DNA of 7,672 bases, taken from NCBI GenBank assembly GCA_016196415.1, contig JACPXS010000043.1, positions 1-7,672 of the forward strand. Reading direction: 5' to 3'. Below are positions 6,287 to 7,672 of the stretch, piece by piece. The notes under the pieces are model-generated. The model searched no databases. It saw only the letters and a program-made list of their open reading frames with translations, and was not told where the DNA came from. Each line of letters opens with the position of its first letter. Positions within the stretch are counted from its first letter, which is position 1. The DNA is from Candidatus Omnitrophota bacterium (GTDB taxonomy: Bacteria > Omnitrophota > Koll11 > Aquiviventales > Aquiviventaceae). Both the position numbers and the translations under genes were made by a program.

Positions 6287-7672
6287 GACGCGCCATATAT
6301 AAACGCACTTCCTAAGCTCCTCCCTTCCGTGCTCTCCCATCTGTTGGCTGCTATTTCCCTTTCCAGCCGGCAGAACCCAAATCTTTTCCACTTCAAATCC
6401 GACTTCTTCAGCGATCCGCGACAGGATCAGGTCAACCGGAATCGAGATACCAGCGTATCGGACATCGTCGTTCACCATGATGAAGGGGGCACCGGGTTTT
6501 AAGACCCGCTGGCACTCGATGAGCGTCAACGTCAGCTCCCAGAAGTAGTTTTTCACCATTCTGGGTATGCCGTTGTTATTGAGCTGGTCCTCAATCTTCA
6601 ATGCCTCTAGATAATCGACGATGTAGTTGAGTAACTCCTGCGACTGAAATACGACTTTCGCCTTTTCAAAGGTCTCGGTAGAGAAGAAGGCTCCCAGGTT
6701 TTGCTTTTCTCTGTTCTCAACGGTACAAGACACCATTCTTTGCCTGAGCGTCCGAAGCGATTCTTCGCTAACCCCAAGCAAGGCTAGTTCAAGCGCATAC
6801 GTTCGGGTGTAATCGTAGCGGTTGCAATATGGTGGAGAGGTCATCAACGCATCAAACGAGTTGATCGATAACTTTGGTAGTCGCTCAAGGCATGATCCGC
6901 GGAGGACTTGGATCTTCCCACGACGAGTTCTTGAGGTCGCGTCGAATAAAGCTGGGGGGCCGTCTAAGTCCTCTATGAACTGGGCTAACTTCTCGCGTAT
7001 CGCCATGTCGAAATCTTTGATTGTTCCCTTATTGAACGGTTTCTCTCCCTGACGTCGTCCCGACCGATAATCCCACCGGAGATATTGCCCGTCTTTTCTC
7101 GTAAAGCTGATCTCCTCTAAGACCGCCAACGCAGCCGCCCGCAACACGGTCTTCACCGCTTCGCTCCGTAGATTGGCCACGGCTCTCAGGTACTTTCCAA
7201 GCAATGCTTCGTTCCTGGGAGGAAAGGCGCCCTGCGTGATAGCGAGGTGAGGAAAGAGGACTCCGGCTTGTTTTGAATCAATCCAGTAATTCGATGCCCT
7301 CCACTTTCTAAGCGCCGCAATGACCTCAGCACGATGGGCAATCGCCTCTCGACGCGCCCTGATGAACTCGCACCCAACTGGGAGCAGTTCAACGCCGACA
7401 GAGTCTAGTCCTCTTCGGCTCGCTACAAACAGTGCCGCCCCGCTTCCAGCAAATGGGTCAATGATTTTCCCGCTCGTGACGCCACACCGATCAAATGCGT
7501 AATCTACGAGTGCTGAAGAAAAGCCCTCTTTGTATTTAAACCAGCGAAAGCCCGGTTCGCTCTTGTTGGCTTGAAAGCTCACCAGGGTCCGCTTGAGGTC
7601 TCGGTTCACCTGTAGTTTGGAGGCGAAACGGCCTTCGAGGCGCGCGTCAGCCGATTTGATGCGCTCAATGCG
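6278..7672 (-). CDS. DNA amino-methyltransferase (SPPY type, probably N4-cytosine), cognate to the AvaI/BsoBI-like nuclease; N-terminus outside window
   Basis: The frame is open from the right edge to the stop at 6280-6278, giving 464 codons plus the stop without reaching a convincing start. A GTG at 7609-7607 could start 443 residues, but 21 in-frame codons upstream have no stop and read as protein (SADARLEGRFASKLQ before VNRDL), so the gene is probably truncated by the window. Counting from that GTG, the AdoMet-binding motif I is DPFAGSG (51-57), with acidic Glu74 (VGVEL) as motif II. The catalytic motif IV is SPPY (258-261). SPPY favours exocyclic amino methylation, often N4-cytosine, the type reported for the AvaI and BsoBI methylases. 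About 200 residues separate motifs I and IV, so the order is I, insert, IV, an alpha-like arrangement with target recognition probably in the insert. It should protect host DNA from the adjacent nuclease. Base composition matches that gene. Confidence 0.86.
   Translation of the reverse strand, partial: RIERIKSADARLEGRFASKLQVNRDLKRTLVSFQANKSEPGFRWFKYKEGFSSALVDYAFDRCGVTSGKIIDPFAGSGAALFVASRRGLDSVGVELLPVGCEFIRARREAIAHRAEVIAALRKWRASNYWIDSKQAGVLFPHLAITQGAFPPRNEALLGKYLRAVANLRSEAVKTVLRAAALAVLEEISFTRKDGQYLRWDYRSGRRQGEKPFNKGTIKDFDMAIREKLAQFIEDLDGPPALFDATSRTRRGKIQVLRGSCLERLPKLSINSFDALMTSPPYCNRYDYTRTYALELALLGVSEESLRTLRQRMVSCTVENREKQNLGAFFSTETFEKAKVVFQSQELLNYIVDYLEALKIEDQLNNNGIPRMVKNYFWELTLTLIECQRVLKPGAPFIMVNDDVRYAGISIPVDLILSRIAEEVGFEVEKIWVLPAGKGNSSQQMGEHGREELRKCVYIWRVLK

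Overview
The window looks like a GC-rich bacterial chromosome segment. Roughly two thirds of bases are G or C in sampled lines of the first 5.3 kb, against about half in sampled lines of the last 2.3 kb. The first part holds housekeeping genes and the last part holds an apparently acquired type II restriction-modification (RM) module. The host cannot be named securely. The short FtsH-like protease paired with an unrecognised lipoprotein, and the short palindromic repeats placed at gene ends, remind me of uncultivated phyla such as Omnitrophota, but this is an impression, not an identification.

Layout, left to right. (1) Positions 1-1706, minus strand: eno (enolase) followed by the 5' part of ftsB (septum formation initiator), which runs off the left edge. 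A 28-bp perfect palindrome at 333-360 covers the eno/ftsB junction and contains the ftsB ribosome binding site. (2) Positions 1707-1776: a 70-bp divergent promoter region. It serves eno leftwards and, rightwards, a two-gene operon of a short FtsH-family AAA+ zinc metalloprotease (1777-3459) and a lipoprotein of unknown function (3464-4297). Both divergent -10 boxes lie so close to the start codons that the two mRNAs should be leaderless or nearly so. (3) Positions 4315-5281, minus strand: trxA (thioredoxin) then purN (GAR transformylase), 7 bp apart. They meet the lipoprotein gene tail to tail across a 17-bp gap that holds a small palindrome and probable terminator. trxA has a clear -10 box and a strong Shine-Dalgarno. 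(4) Positions 5396-7672: an AvaI/BsoBI-family restriction endonuclease gene (plus strand) facing an SPPY-type amino-methyltransferase gene (minus strand). Their 3' ends overlap by 9 bp. The methyltransferase reading frame stays open to the right edge, so its N-terminus lies outside the window.

The housekeeping genes act in glycolysis, cell division, membrane proteolysis, purine synthesis and thiol redox. The RM pair forms a separate functional unit: the nuclease is predicted to cut CYCGRG-like sites and the methyltransferase to protect them. The convergent arrangement differs from the tandem arrangements I recall for the AvaI and BsoBI systems. I saw no tRNA, rRNA, CRISPR array or insertion sequence, and no gene-free stretch longer than about 115 bp.
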